Part shown: piece by piece, positions 12,190 through 23,360 of the stretch
Numbering within the stretch: the stretch's first letter is position 1
Layout of the letters: each line of letters begins with the position of its first letter
Assembly (NCBI GenBank): GCA_030765065.1
Contig: CM060977.1
Coordinates: 132,932,295 to 132,996,294, forward strand
Reading direction: 5' to 3'
Source: Deroplatys truncata
Lineage: Eukaryota; Arthropoda; Insecta; Mantodea; Mantidae
DNA length: 64,000 nt
Notes under the pieces: model-generated
Database searches by the model: none
Told to the model about the DNA's origin: nothing
Seen by the model: the letters and a program-made list of their open reading frames with translations, nothing else
Made by a program: the position numbers and the translations under genes

Positions 12190-13040
12190 AGTTATTATCC
12201 CTTTTCTCTGAATTACTGTCGATAGTGTTTTGGGCATGAATGTACATTTTTTTTTGGTGACTGCAGAGTCCATATTTCTCCACTCTGAAGAAGTTCTTTC
12301 AGATGGTCCTTCTGATATGATGTTTCCTCACATGCTCCTTGAATTCATTCCAGATGTTCTCCATAGAATTTAAATCTGGTGATTGGGACGGTCTTCAAAA
12401 TGTAAGGAGTGTTGTACAAGATCCAAAGCCTTACAACTTCAGCAGTATGCTTTGGATCATTGTTCTGCTGGAAGTAATGATCTTAGGTTCCCATTTTGTA
12501 TTTGGTAGCCTCCTGTAACATGTCCATCACTCTTGTATAAGCTGAGTTTGCTCTTGTCTGACCAGAAAGCCTGGTTCCACAATTTGTCGATTTCTTCACA
12601 TACTGTTTAGAAAATTCTAGATGTTTTGTCTGATTCACAAGATTGACATATGGCTTCCTCCTAGGAACACAGGCATTGTAACCGGCATTACTTAAAACAC
12701 GTTCAACTGTTCTTGTATGAACCACAGTGCCAGAATGTTGTTCAAGGCATCTTCTAATCTCCAATGCAGACACTCTTCTGCTTCAACATTTTTATTATCT
12801 GCCTCCTGTCTCTGGTGGTGAGTTTAGTACCATTTCTAAGTTTACTTGCAGCACCATTTGTGTGTTTGAAGTGCTGAATGATGCAGAACACTGTATTTTT
12901 GCTTCTGTTGACTGCACTGGCAATTTCAGTAAAGGGATTTGTTTTGTTTGTACATATTTATTACAATATTTCCCCTCTTCTATTGTTGTATCCTTACCTT
13001 TACGTCCTGTTTTACTTATGAATGCTTACAAGAACACAAC
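12190..13040 (-). pseudogene. Tc1-like transposase relic
   Basis: Minus-strand conceptual reading gives, in order, an N-terminal helix-turn-helix region (AVNRSKNTVFCIIQHF, GTKLTTRDRRQIIKML), then SALEIRRCLEQHSGTVVHTRTVERVLSNAG (a second HTH typical of Tc1), then KQYVKKSTN. After a frameshift comes FQQNNDPKHTAEVVRLW. The box HYFQQDNDPKHT of active relatives holds the second catalytic Asp; here that position reads Asn. Downstream the frame is broken by stops and the third catalytic box (SPDLNPIE) is not clearly preserved. The element is therefore inactive. Clear terminal inverted repeats were not found by eye. Confidence 0.7.
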
Positions 13041-13504
13041 AGCTTATGCCGTCCAGTAAGTGGGACAGCAGCATAAATACAGTACAGATAATATATAAAT
13101 ACATGAAATATGATATTTTAAATATAGTTTCCGAAATGCAGAATATTAATGCTTATATGTTTAAAAAATGAACAGTGTTTTGTTGGCCTCTATAACTAGT
13201 AAGTAAAGTAAACATACCATTCTTTCTAGATACTGGCATGACAACTAAAATGTATATCATCTTACATTTTATGTAACTGCAAAACCAACAACTTTGCATA
13301 GAAACTCATTAAAATATTCAAGTTGTATGTGTCAAATAACTTTTGGTAGCATGAATTGTTGAAGATATTTTGTGTTGCTCATTTAACCATTTAAATATTT
13401 TAAGCAATACGCCTTTGAGGGAAAATGACAAGAAAGTAAAGAAAGAAAGAAAAAAAATTATTATATACATTCATCTTACTTTCATTGAGAACCTTTCTTA
13501 CAGT

Positions 13505-13598
13505 AAAGAGAGAAAGTATTGGATACCATAATTTGATACTAGGATTTTACCAAAATTACAAGTTTTGAACCTCCTTGAAACCCAAAAAGACAATTTTT
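13505..13598 (+). mobile_element. Older HINE-like copy, left piece
   Basis: Sense 5' part: GAGAGAAAGTATTGGATACC, ATTTTACCAAAATTACAAG, ACCTCCTTGAAACCCAAAAAG. It stops where a younger copy begins and resumes at 14490. Confidence 0.6.
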
Positions 13599-14489
13599 AC
13601 TATCTCTACTACGTATAGTAAGTAGGGGAAGTATTGTATTCCACCCAAAAATTCGATACCGAGATTTCACCGGAAATACATGTTTTGAGACCCCCTGAAT
13701 TAAAAAAAAAGCATTTTTGGAAACATGTCCGTCTGTGTGTCTGTCTGTGAACAGCATAACTCAAAAACGAACAGTCGGATAAACACCAAACTTGGTATTT
13801 AGGTTCAGTATCTTCCAGAGATGCGACACGAAGGTTTTCAAGAAAATCCCCCCACCCCAGATTACCCTTTACATGGAACATTTTTCGAAAATTTTAATTT
13901 TCTCAAACATGGCTCTAACGATTTTGATTAAAATATCCTATGTTTAAGATATTTTCATGACAAATAAAATGTATATCTTGAATTTTCTGGGAATGTCTCC
14001 AAAAGTATTCTTCATTGTGAACGACTTTTGCATAACTGGTAAACCATAAGAGATAGACAAAATTTTACTACACAAAAAATGTAGATCGCGTTAAAATACA
14101 CAATTTATGTTATATACATTTTTTTTGTTGAGTGAACCATTTTCGAGATATTACTTGTTATTCCCTTAAATTTGTCAATACTTATTTTCTCAAATCGGAA
14201 TTTGTTATTCATTTTTTTGTCTTGGATATGCAAAGAGTATTAATCTGTGGCAAAGGGAATGGTGCTGCACCTAGCAACCAGCTATTAAGAGATATGTATG
14301 TGCTTAAAGGCTGCTGTATTTCTATATTGCCCTTGTAAATGTATATTCCCCTTACATCTACAAGAAAATTAGCAGTAAGATAGACTCTGCAAATGTTTAT
14401 CTCGATTAACATGAAGTAGATGGAGAATAAGCGTTTGTAAAAATAGTTTGTACAAGAGTAGAGAAAGTCATGTGAGTGTAACACATCGA
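13599..14489 (+). mobile_element. HINE-like element, nested full-length copy
   Basis: Sense strand plus, from ACTATCTCTACTACG to CACATCGA. The 5' hairpin TACTACGTATAGTA, the GTCTGTGTGTCTGTCTGTG core, the 3' repeat AGTAGAGAAAGT and the 3' hairpin ATGTG/CACAT are all present. It carries the subfamily segment GGGAATGGTGCTGCACC also found in the copy at 55973. It is inserted in a T run of an older relative. Confidence 0.85.
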
Positions 14490-14715
14490 TTTTTAGATTT
14501 AGTGTGTGTATGTGTGAGGTGTGTGTTTTTGTTTTTTTTTTTCCACCAAGTTCATCTTCCAAGGATGCAACAAAAATATTTTCAAGGACCCCTTCCCAGA
14601 CTGCATTTTACATGGAAACATTTTTGTTATCTTTGATTTCTCCAAAAATGGCTCTTAACGAATTTATTGAAATATCATATGTTTAAGATACCTGCATGAG
14701 AGAAGGAAGAGCTTG
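14490..14715 (+). mobile_element. Older HINE-like copy, right piece
   Basis: Resumes with a GTGTGTATGTGTGAGG microsatellite core, then CATCTTCCAAGGATGCAAC, TTTTCAAGGACCCC, TTTACATGGAAACATTTTTG and CTCCAAAAATGGCTCTTAACG, in the order expected after the left piece at 13505. Confidence 0.6.
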
Positions 14716-16215
14716 GTTCCAAACTCTGTTGTCATTATTTTAATGATTTTTCAGGACCTATTATAAATCTATTATTTTATTTTAAATGTAATTTATTTTA
14801 ACCTTATCCATTAGGGGTTGTTTTGTATAACAACATATCCACCTATGAAAAAATTATATTTATGTGCTGAGGTCAAAATAGCATCCCCAATCTATCAATT
14901 TCTTGCAGAACCCCTTAATTCAATATACTTAAGAAATAAAACAAAACACAATAATGGACAATAATTAAACTATTTCATGCTAGTTATGCTTGACTTGTAC
15001 AATCTACATTCTCAGTATGATAATTAACTAATATATCAAGTTGTTAACTTAAACACTGAAAAAAAAAAGACTTTTTCAGACAGTTCACAGCCTACTTATA
15101 AGAATGTTTCCTTGACACTTTGATGTGATACCTGTTCCTCTTGGCTCTGGAATGTTGAGGACTGAGTGTCTCTTCATAAAATGCTCACTCATTGTCATTG
15201 AGGTTCACAAATTGTAACAGTCTGTTAATATCTTCTTTCTTTGATAGTTTTTGCAGTTGTGAAGGAGCCTATAAATTCCATTGGGTCCTATAGTATAAGT
15301 GCACAAGGTGTTGTATAGATAGGCCAGAGTGCTTTTTGGTATATTAAGGATTTAAAATAAGTATAGCAGAAATTTTTGAAAATTGTAGGGTAACATAACT
15401 TTTCTCATATCCTAAAACCTTAGTGCACCATATTTGTCAAAATCATATAAAAAAATATTCCTAGGAAATAAAGTTTAACAGAGGGAAGTTTAAATGTTTC
15501 AAACCTCCCCATTTACCCATTTGGGCTAAAAGTCATTAAAATCTGCCATATTTGCAATAAAGTACCAAAAAATAACCAATATATATATTCAGTGAAACTG
15601 GATTAAAATTGGATGATATGAATATGAACGCCCCACCTAATGCTCCCAGTTTTAACATTTTTGGGCATATTTTATAGCCTGTGTCTGTCTGGAAAAATAG
15701 TGCTTTTCAATGGTGAAAGAGTTATTCATATTAGTTTAATGATTTCCAAGACTACCCTATAAACACACACACAATTTTTTTTTAAATAAAAGACACTGAA
15801 ATGGTTTATGTGTTTAAGCTGATTGTCATTATTGTATTGCAAACTAAACCAATTACTTTATTTGTGACAGATTAACGTGTACTTAGAGGATGCTGCTAAA
15901 TGCTAATGCTGCACTATGTGCATTAACAAAATAATGATGTTACTTCTCGTGATGTATACTCAGAAAATTTGGTCATTCACAACTTCAGAAAATTAATTAG
16001 ATATCCTTCTACATTAATTTTGCCTTGGTTTTAGTTTTTCTTTCACACATTTTAAAATGTAGGTGCCATTAATCAACTTTTGCCACAACACTTGCATTAA
16101 ACCTGTCACTTTGTAGAGAAAGTACAACTAACACATGTACACTGAGTTCCTTTCACAAGAATGTGGCTGTAAGGAATGTGTTGACATTAACAACTCTAGC
16201 GTTAAATAGAGTCAA
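14716..16215. other. Gene-free AT-rich sequence
   Basis: No exon or element recognised on either strand. It has many homopolymer A and T runs and a short CA run near 15763. Confidence 0.45.
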
Positions 16216-16221
16216 CTGAAA

Positions 16222-16420
16222 ACTTCAATGTCGTAGCTGGGATTTGAACATGGTTCTCCCGCTTTCCACTCTAATGTGATATGCCTTGGTGGTCTACCTG
16301 GGAAAAACCCCAGTCAGTTGGGGAATTCAATGCCCTACCAGCATGTTGTCATAGTAGCTCAATGCTTAGAGCAACTGCATGGAAAGTGGTAGAACCGTGT
16401 TCAAATCCTGACTATGACAT
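16222..16420. repeat. Two tRNA-like segments head to head (SINE remnants)
   Basis: The plus-strand piece at 16350-16420 (GTAGCTCAATGCTTAGAGCA, CCGTGTTCAAATCCTGACTA) has an A-box-like and a B-box-like motif. The minus-strand piece at 16222-16262 is its inverse (TAGCTGGGATTTGAACATGG). Neither folds into a convincing functional tRNA, and the spacing suggests a tRNA-derived SINE broken by inversion. Confidence 0.5.
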
Positions 16421-16599
16421 TGAATTTTTCAGCTGGCTTCATTTCATATTCCCTAGTGGGGCAGGCCGTTAAAAGTATAATTAATTAATTCCATCAATTG
16501 TACATCTAATAACATAACTTTAGTGTTATCTGAGAAAGATTATGGCTCTACTTTCAACATATCAACAAGGCTTAGGCCTCTTAGAAAGCATACACTGTT

Positions 16600-17602
16600 G
16601 AGAAACTGGCATCTAAGTTGAGTCAGCTTTGTTTAATGTTTAGGTCAATACAAAATATTGCAAACTTAAAAACTCTGAGGAATCTATACTTTGCATATTT
16701 CAACAGTTGTCGTTCTCCGTGGACTAGTGGTACCATGCTAGCCTCTAGTTCCCAAGGTCGCAGGTTCAAACCCGGCGGAGGGCGATGGATTTTTCGGGCG
16801 TAAAAATCCTTAGCATGGCTTCCATCAGAAGGGAAGTAAAGCCAGTGGTCCCATGTCGTAGATTTATGGCACGTAAAAGAACCTCAAGCCTGATAAAGAG
16901 GCCTCTGAGCAAAATTACCGGTCTTTCACGCCCAATATGGAATGGTACGCTAAGAACCATAGTAGTTAAAGAGTGTCCATAAATAAAACTCAATTTAAAT
17001 TTATTTCAACAGTTTATTAAAATTTGGTGTGATATTTTGGGGTAACTATGATAAAGAAAATATAATCTTCAAAGTTCAAAAACAAGCAATTAGAATAATA
17101 ATGGGGAAGAAACAAAGGGATTCCTGTAACAATTTATTTCGAACACTCCACATATTGACGCTTCCTTGCCCTTATATATTAGAAGTTGTCACTTTTGTTA
17201 GGAAAAATCTATACTTTCGGGCAAACTGTGAAAAGCATAGCTATCACACAAGAAATAGGCATAAATTGAGCATAATTACACATAACACGTCATTATTTGG
17301 CAAAAGCATAAGACATTCTGGGATTACATCATATAACAAGTTACCTGATAATATAAAACTTACCACCTCAGAAGCTACATTTAAATGCAAAGTAAAAGAA
17401 TTGTTATTGCAGCACTGTTTTTATTCAATTGAAGAATTTGCAAATACTTTTAAATAACAATATTACTTCTGAGGTGTGTAATTTAACATATTGTAATTAA
17501 GTGTACATATATATTCTTATCTTGTTCATTTACTGTTTTTCTTTTTGACGATACCATGAATTCTTGTAATTCCTACGGTTGACAATAAATCTAATCTATA
17601 CT
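16600..17602 (+). pseudogene. LINE ORF2 C-terminal fragment, interrupted by a SINE
   Basis: Before the SINE the frame reads MFRSIQNIANLKTLRNLYFA-YFNS. After it, starting at the duplicated target, it reads LLKFGVIFWGNYDKENIIFK, then VQKQAIRIIMGKKQRDSCNN and the C-terminus SGITSYNKLPDNIK..EEFANTFK. Joined, this is the region behind the reverse transcriptase palm (SLLxxGxxFWG, QKxAIRII, YNKLPxxIK) of APE-type LINEs of the Jockey/CR1 group. The 3' UTR ends near 17600 with ACAATAAATCTAATCTATA. The 142-codon frame downstream is intact. The element is 5'-truncated. Confidence 0.75.
16709..17003 (+). mobile_element. SINE-1 copy with 13-bp target duplication
   Basis: Head CTCCGTGGACTAGTGGTACC, then AGGTCGCAGGTTCAAACCC (B-box-like), body ending GTCCATAAATAAAACTCAAT. 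It is flanked by direct repeats TATTTCAACAGTT at 16696-16708 and at about 17004-17016. It lies inside the LINE fragment, whose reading frame is continuous if the SINE and one repeat are ignored. Right-end positions are accurate to about 2 bp. Confidence 0.88.
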
Positions 17603-18170
17603 AGCAATGCTGAATATAAATGAAGATTCATAAGGCGAAGAATGAACAGAGATTACTTTGTACTGAGCAGATATAACTTATTTTGTGGGCTTGACTGTGT
17701 AGAGTTCTTCCTTCCTTACTGGGTAGTAAATAACTTTATAAATCACTAGAAAAGACTTATACACTGCTCCAAGGGAAACACACTGGGATACTAATGTTGC
17801 CCAATGTTTGTAATGTAGATAGTAGAACTAGTTATAATATCATCGTGAGCTGCCATGTGCTACTGTGCCCCCTCACTCTTCCAGAGAGCAGAACACCCTG
17901 CACATGTTTTCTCGTCCTACAGTAGCTATCTCCATAAGTAACCTACCAATAAACACATGTGGATCATTCAACTCCTTCATGAAATTGCACCACTTGACTA
18001 CATGTTCTGTGTTCTCTGTGGTTTTCCATCACAGTTTTTGTTTAATGCTGCGTTTTGCTTGAACCTGTTCACTAAGGTAAAATTGGCAGTATAGATTAGG
18101 TCTAGTTCTTGGGTGTTTCCTCATAATGGTTATAGTTTTTCTCTTAACAAAGTTTTGAAAGTGTTCAGGT
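17603..18170. other. Gene-free sequence
   Basis: No recognisable element or exon. A 65-codon plus-strand open frame near 17865 has no family match. Confidence 0.4.
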
Positions 18171-18172
18171 TT

Positions 18173-19003
18173 ACTTTCTCTACTATGTATTCACAATAAG
18201 TAGAGGAAGTATTGTATTCCACTAAAAATTTGATTCAAGGTTTCTTAAGAAACACATGGTCTTTTTTAGGCCCCTGAACCCAAAAAGAGAATTCTTGTGA
18301 TTGTGAACAGCATAATGCATAAACAAAATGTCTGATAAATACCAAACTTGAGATTTAGGTTCAGCATCTTCTAAAGGTGCAACACAAAGATGTTCAAGAA
18401 AGTCCTCCACCCCTAACTGTCCTTTACATGGAAGATTTTTCGAATTTTTTGATTATCTCAAAAATGGCTCTAACATTTTTTATTAAAATACCATATGTTT
18501 AAGATATTTAAATGTCAAATAAAACGTTTATCTTGAATTTTCTGTGAATAGTGTGTGAAGTCCTCATTTGGAAGGAATTTTGCGTAATTTTCTAAAACTC
18601 GTAAACGAAAACTGTACCACACCAAAAAAAAAATAGATCTCTTTAAAAAACACAATTTATTTTCAATAACTTTTTTGTGGTATTAGCCACTTCCAAGATA
18701 AACATTATTATTGGTTTGAATTTTTCAATATTTTGTCATTTTTTAAAGTGTTTGCTATTCACTTGTTTCTCTGATGTCAAAGAAAGAGTATGAATTTCTA
18801 GGCCAGCTAGAATGACTAGCTTTTAAACATCTATCAATTCGGTTTCCTCTATTCCCCTTGTACCTTCAATGAAATGTGTAATGAAACTATTTCTGCAAAG
18901 GTTTATTTTATCATAAAGTATAAGCTTTCATAATAATCTGTAGAAGCTATACCAAAATAAAGGATAGTAGGCAAAGAAAGGCATGTGAATGTAACACATC
19001 AGA
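18173..19003 (+). mobile_element. HINE-like element, moderately diverged copy
   Basis: Begins ACTTTCTCTACTATG and ends CACATCAGA before a T run. The 3' repeat is mutated to GCAAAGAAAGGC, and the core has lost most of its microsatellite (ATTCTTGTGATTGTGAACAG). It ends 237 bp upstream of the first visible HBP1 exon. Confidence 0.8.
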
Positions 19004-19240
19004 TTTTTACACATTCAGAACACATGTAACACTTGTGCCAATAACTTGTGAGGATCATTGGGTATACTAACAGTTCAAACAGTGTATCCTTCAGTAACTT
19101 TTCCAGTGGTATCTCTTACAGCTAGCAATGTAAGCAAAATAATATAATTAACAGGAGATAATATTTATTTGCTTCAGTGATGTATTGTAAACTATATATT
19201 TAGGGAGAGAGTAAGTAATGCATGTTTATTTTTTTTGCAG

Positions 19241-19485
19241 ATGTGTGAAACCAAAGCAGATATGGAGGATATAAATAATGATAGCAATATGGATTCAAAT
19301 CCACATGATGAAGATTATGAAGACTGCCAACCAAAGGATCTCAGTTTCAAGTCAAACAAAAAGATTAAACCTATACCACCTCCATTGAACTTAGGAATAC
19401 AGGGCAGCCCTTTAAAGGAATTTGCCATTATAGCTACTAGTCCAAAGAGCCCTTTGATGCAAAAGAACCTTCCGTTTCGTAAAAG
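19241..19485 (+). CDS. HBP1: HBP1 coding exon (N-terminal part, IATSPxSPLMQ motif)
   Basis: This exon encodes the N-terminal region of an orthologue of HMG-box transcription factor 1, a nuclear DNA-binding regulator of cell-cycle genes. It follows a long T tract and TTTGCAG acceptor, and ends at an AAAAG|GTAATT donor in phase 2. The frame starts at ATG (MCETKADMEDINND) and is rich in Asp and Asn. It continues through a Pro-rich KPIPPPLNL stretch to LKEFAIIATSPKSPLMQ. The segment IATSPxSPLMQ is diagnostic: vertebrate HBP1 has the same block upstream of its AXH domain. The acidic first half is not obviously conserved. The ATG is the first codon of the exon, so it could be the initiator behind a 5'UTR exon, or the exon could be internal in phase 0; the sequence does not decide this. 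The donor phase matches the next exon exactly. Confidence 0.88.
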
Positions 19486-21188
19486 GTAATTGTCACTGAA
19501 CTTAGTACAGCTATTTTCTTTATTAAAAAGGATAAACTGTTGGTCACTATGAATGCCTCTGCCAACTAATTTAATTTGTATTAAATAGTACAGAAAATAT
19601 GCAATGAATCAATATATAGTAGATAGAAGCATGCAACAAAATATTATGGCAAATAGAGGAAAGTAAAGTCTAAAGTTCAACAGTCATGGCTTTGTTTCTC
19701 TTTCTCATCCCCTTTCAGTTAAAAAAACAATTTTCTCTGTCTTAGCTGGCATTTTACAAATTAATCTTTAAATTTAAAATTATGCTTTTATTGTCTTCTG
19801 CTGTTAACTGCTGCCCCTTATACTCATGTGATATCAGATTGCATAAAAAACCCCAATCATACAATATGGGGTCACAAAAGCATGAACTAAAATGCTGTTC
19901 AAATTTGAAAATGGGAGGTAATTTTGTTAAATATGCTCAATTGCATTTCAGAATGTTTTGAAAACATTGAAGTTTTAAAGCATTAAAATAGCCAGTGACA
20001 CTAGCGGAACACTTTTGGAATTTTATATTTCACATAATTTGTAACACTAGCGAGTCTATGCAAAGTTTTCGCACTTTGGCTTAATGACATTGAAATATGA
20101 AAATGGATTGTGGGGAGAGAGAGAGAGAAAGACAATATAATTGTGGGTAATAATATTTATTTATTAAATTTGACTGAATTGTAGTAGTAGTAGTTTACTG
20201 AATGAGTGGCCAGAGCCAAATTTCAGTACGCAAACTAATTATAATTTTTTCTTACTACTTCATCAAATAAATAAAATAAAAAAAAATCTGATGCGTTACA
20301 CTCACACAACTTTCTCCACTCTTGTACAAACTATTTTTACAAATGCTTATTCTCCATATGCTTCATGTTAATCGAGATGTTAATCTTATTGCTAATTTTC
20401 TTGTAGGTGCAAGGGGAATATGGTAGGCTTTAAGTGATAGTCAAATCTTTTAAGAGCTGGTTGCTATGTGGTGCATTCCATTCTCTTTGCATGTCCAGGA
20501 CATAAAAAAAATGAATACCGAATTCCCATTTGAGAAAAAGTATAAGTATTGGAAAATATAAATATCTCGAAAGTGGTTCACCCAATAAAAAAAATATGAC
20601 ATAAATTGTGTATTTTAATGCAATCTACATTTTTTGTGTAGTAAAATTTTGTCTATCTCTTATGGTTTACCAGTTATACAAAAGTCGTTCACAATGAAGA
20701 ATACTTTTGGAGACATTCCCAGAAAACTCAAGATATACATTTTATTTGTCATGAAAATATCTTAAACATATGATATTTTAATCAAAATCGTTAGAGCCAT
20801 TTTTGAGAAAATTAAAATTTTCGAAAAATGTTCCATGTAAAGGGTAATCTGGGGTGGGGGGATTTTGTTGAAAACCTTTGTGTTGCATCTCTGGAAGATA
20901 CTGAACCTAAATACCAAGTTTGGTGTTTATCCGACTGTTTGTTTCTGAGTTATGCTGTTCACAGACACACACACACACACACGGACATGTTTCCAAAAAT
21001 GCTTTTTTGGATTCAGGGGGTCTCAAAACATATATTTACGGTGAAATCTCGGTATCAAATTTTTGGGTGGAATACAATACTTCCCCTACTTACTATACGT
21101 AGTAGAGAAAGTCATTTTTAGTACCTTAGGTTGCATTTAATGTAAGTATGGAATCAGGTGTTGTTTTAACTTTGATTTGTGTTTCCAG
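19486..21188 (+). other. HBP1 intron between the first two visible exons
   Basis: GT at 19486 and AG at 21187-21188. The second half is filled by a HINE-like element at 20287-21112. From 19490 to 20280 I see only AT-rich sequence with a short GA run near 20116 and a GTAGTAGTAG run near 20180. Confidence 0.85.
20287..21112 (-). mobile_element. HINE-like element in the first HBP1 intron
   Basis: Plus-strand ends are TCTGATGCGTTACACTC and TACGTAGTAGAGAAAGT. The core is a pure CA run, GACACACACACACACACACG at about 20962-20982. The flanks are A-rich (left) and CATTTTTAG (right). Confidence 0.87.
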
Positions 21189-21631
21189 GGCATATAGCTT
21201 TTCTGGAGTGTATGACAGTGAAAAGCCAGATCACAACAACACTATCACAGACACAGTAGAGGAACAAGATGAAGGATCTGTGCACTCTCAGAAGATATTA
21301 CCACCAATAAGCAATGCAACAAATGCAGCAGAGCTCACCCCTCCCCCGGATTCTCCTTTTAACAGAACCATAAGGTCTCAAATAAGCAATTATCCTAGAA
21401 GTCCCTGCTGGAGTCCCACCTTAACATCTTGTTCATTTCTCAGTCCAGGACCTCTCAGTCCATCAAACTGGATCACAAATACATCCGTCCTTTTGAGCCC
21501 AGCTCCATCCTCTCTAGGCAGCAGCAGAGAGGAGCTTAATGGTGCTCATGATACTTCTTCCAGAATTACTGTGCCTTCATCACCAGGTTTCTTCCCATGG
21601 CCCAGTGCCATTTGGCATTGCTTCCAATCAG
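21189..21631 (+). CDS. HBP1: HBP1 coding exon (Ser/Pro-rich linker and start of AXH domain)
   Basis: The acceptor GTTTCCAG precedes GG; the first G completes the AGG codon left open by the previous exon, giving R-AYSFSGVYDSEK. The roughly 147 codons are rich in Ser, Pro and Thr, with many SP/TP pairs (TPPPDSP, SPCWSPT, SPGPLSP, LSPAPSS) of the kind targeted by proline-directed kinases. It ends in FFPWPSAIWHCFQSG, which matches the opening of the HBP1 AXH domain (WPSxVWHCFxxG in vertebrates). The AXH domain is a protein- and RNA-binding fold shared with ataxin-1. The donor is TCAG|GTGCGT, phase 1. A HINE-like element ends about 75 bp upstream of the acceptor. Assignment to HBP1 is firm; function is inferred from the family. 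Confidence 0.9.
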
Positions 21632-22297
21632 GTGCGTTTCTTATGTAGCTAAGAATTTCAGGATTGATATCTAAAAAGTATTCGGCTGCAGGCATTGTAA
21701 GAGGCATGGTCGGCTAAACCTTTCCAGTCCCATTTATTAATGCAAACCAATGCAATGAAATTATAAGCTAAACATGAACAGAAGCAGCAATATTAAGGAA
21801 TTGTGTTCATTGCATGGAACTTTTCCTCATTGCAGCCTCAAGGGAAGAGGCATCTTTGAAAATTGTATATTCCGTATTTTTCAGTCTTAAAATAATCTAA
21901 TTTGCATTCAAATACAAACACCAAATTTCAAATTCCTATGTGCTACCATTTTGGTGGAAAAAAAAATGTATTTGTGAATTTTAGTTGGCAATTTATTATT
22001 ATATTAAAAATAGAACCCATGTCAAAAACATTCACCTATTTAGTGAAATTGTACTGTTACACTTAAAATACAACCTCTTTTCTCATATGCAAGTACTTTT
22101 GTAGTACTTAATTTTTTATTTTATTTGATTGCAGCTTTTTGTCCCGTTTTTACATAAATTTCAAATTTAAATTTTTGTAACAAATAAACTCTGAAGTGCA
22201 CAGTAATAACCGTACTACCCTTTGTTCATTGGCTTCTTATCTAGCTAAAATTTTCAGGCTGACTGTTTGAAAACTGTGGTATACTTACTGTTTTATA
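21632..22297. other. Intronic sequence, nothing recognised
   Basis: AT-rich intron sequence after the HBP1 donor. No repeat family or coding trace identified. Confidence 0.4.
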
Positions 22298-22397
22298 TAC
22301 AGGATGAAAGTTAAATAGTCCTGCAGACTGGGGGAGGTAGGAGAGTGGATGTAGATGAACGAAATCCTCCAAAACGTTTTTTGTAATTAAATGCACC
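22298..22397 (+). repeat. Left member of an inverted repeat pair, TACAGG... type
   Basis: TATACAGGATGAAAGTTAAA, TAGTCCTGCAGACTGGGGGA and GAGTGGATGTAGATGA match the complement of 27280-27362. The match runs from TACAGG to AATTAAATGCACCGTT, about 100 bp, and then stops. Confidence 0.75.
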
Positions 22398-23360
22398 GTT
22401 AAATAGATAATAACATTTAAAAGTAGGAGTATTTGGCAATGTGGCGCAACTTATTGATTGTGTAATCTGCTTCTACTGGCGGCGCCTTGAACTATTCTAA
22501 CATACTATAAAACCATTTAAGTAACGTTGGCCATGTATCGAATTCAGATGTATTGTCGCTGGCATGCAAAACACCATAAAAATTTCAGGAAAAAGTCAGG
22601 TTGTTGTTCACTGCACCGTATATAAACATCACCTCAAATTCCACATTCCCACGTATTTATAAATACTTTATTTGATATGTTTAAAGGCTGAATATCTGGC
22701 CTATTCTGTTTGAGAGGCTTATGCCATGATAACGCAACAAACTTACATGGAATTGTTACTGATATTAAACAGTTTTAAGGTTTGTGTACACATAATAGCT
22801 ATGTATGTAGTTTAAAAGGTAAATTTTAATCGTTACTCAATGCCATACTGTTGTGATATTTATGTGACAATCCATTGCTTTAATTGAAATGAAAATAAGC
22901 ATTCCGAAGGTTATGGCACTCTTATGTGAAACACCTCTTGCATTGATAACATCATTATTCTGTTAGAATTTAACAATGTGGTACTAATAATTGCTAAATG
23001 TTTAGGAAAGCATAATTTATAATGTGAATTTACACTCACTGCAATATCTTAAAGGAAATTTATGTGCAATTGTTTATAGTTTTGTCCAAACGGGAGGTAT
23101 ATACTTCTATTTAATTTTTAACATACCTGTTTTAAAATGGGACAATGTGCTTCATGCCAGCACATACATCTAATTATCTAAAACAAGGAATCTGTAAAAC
23201 ATAATGCTGAAGTTTTTAAAAGTAATTTCGCCAATGGTTACTCCAATATGATTTAACAATAGGCTTATGAGTGCAAAAAAACTCGAGCTAGTGAAATTTG
23301 CAACACTAACGTTACTGATAAGATTTGTGTGCATGAGTATGTGTGACAGATATAAAAAAA
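22398..23360. other. Sequence between the inverted arm and the HINE-like array
   Basis: No coding trace found. It may be interior sequence of the element whose arms lie at 22298 and 27362. Confidence 0.35.
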
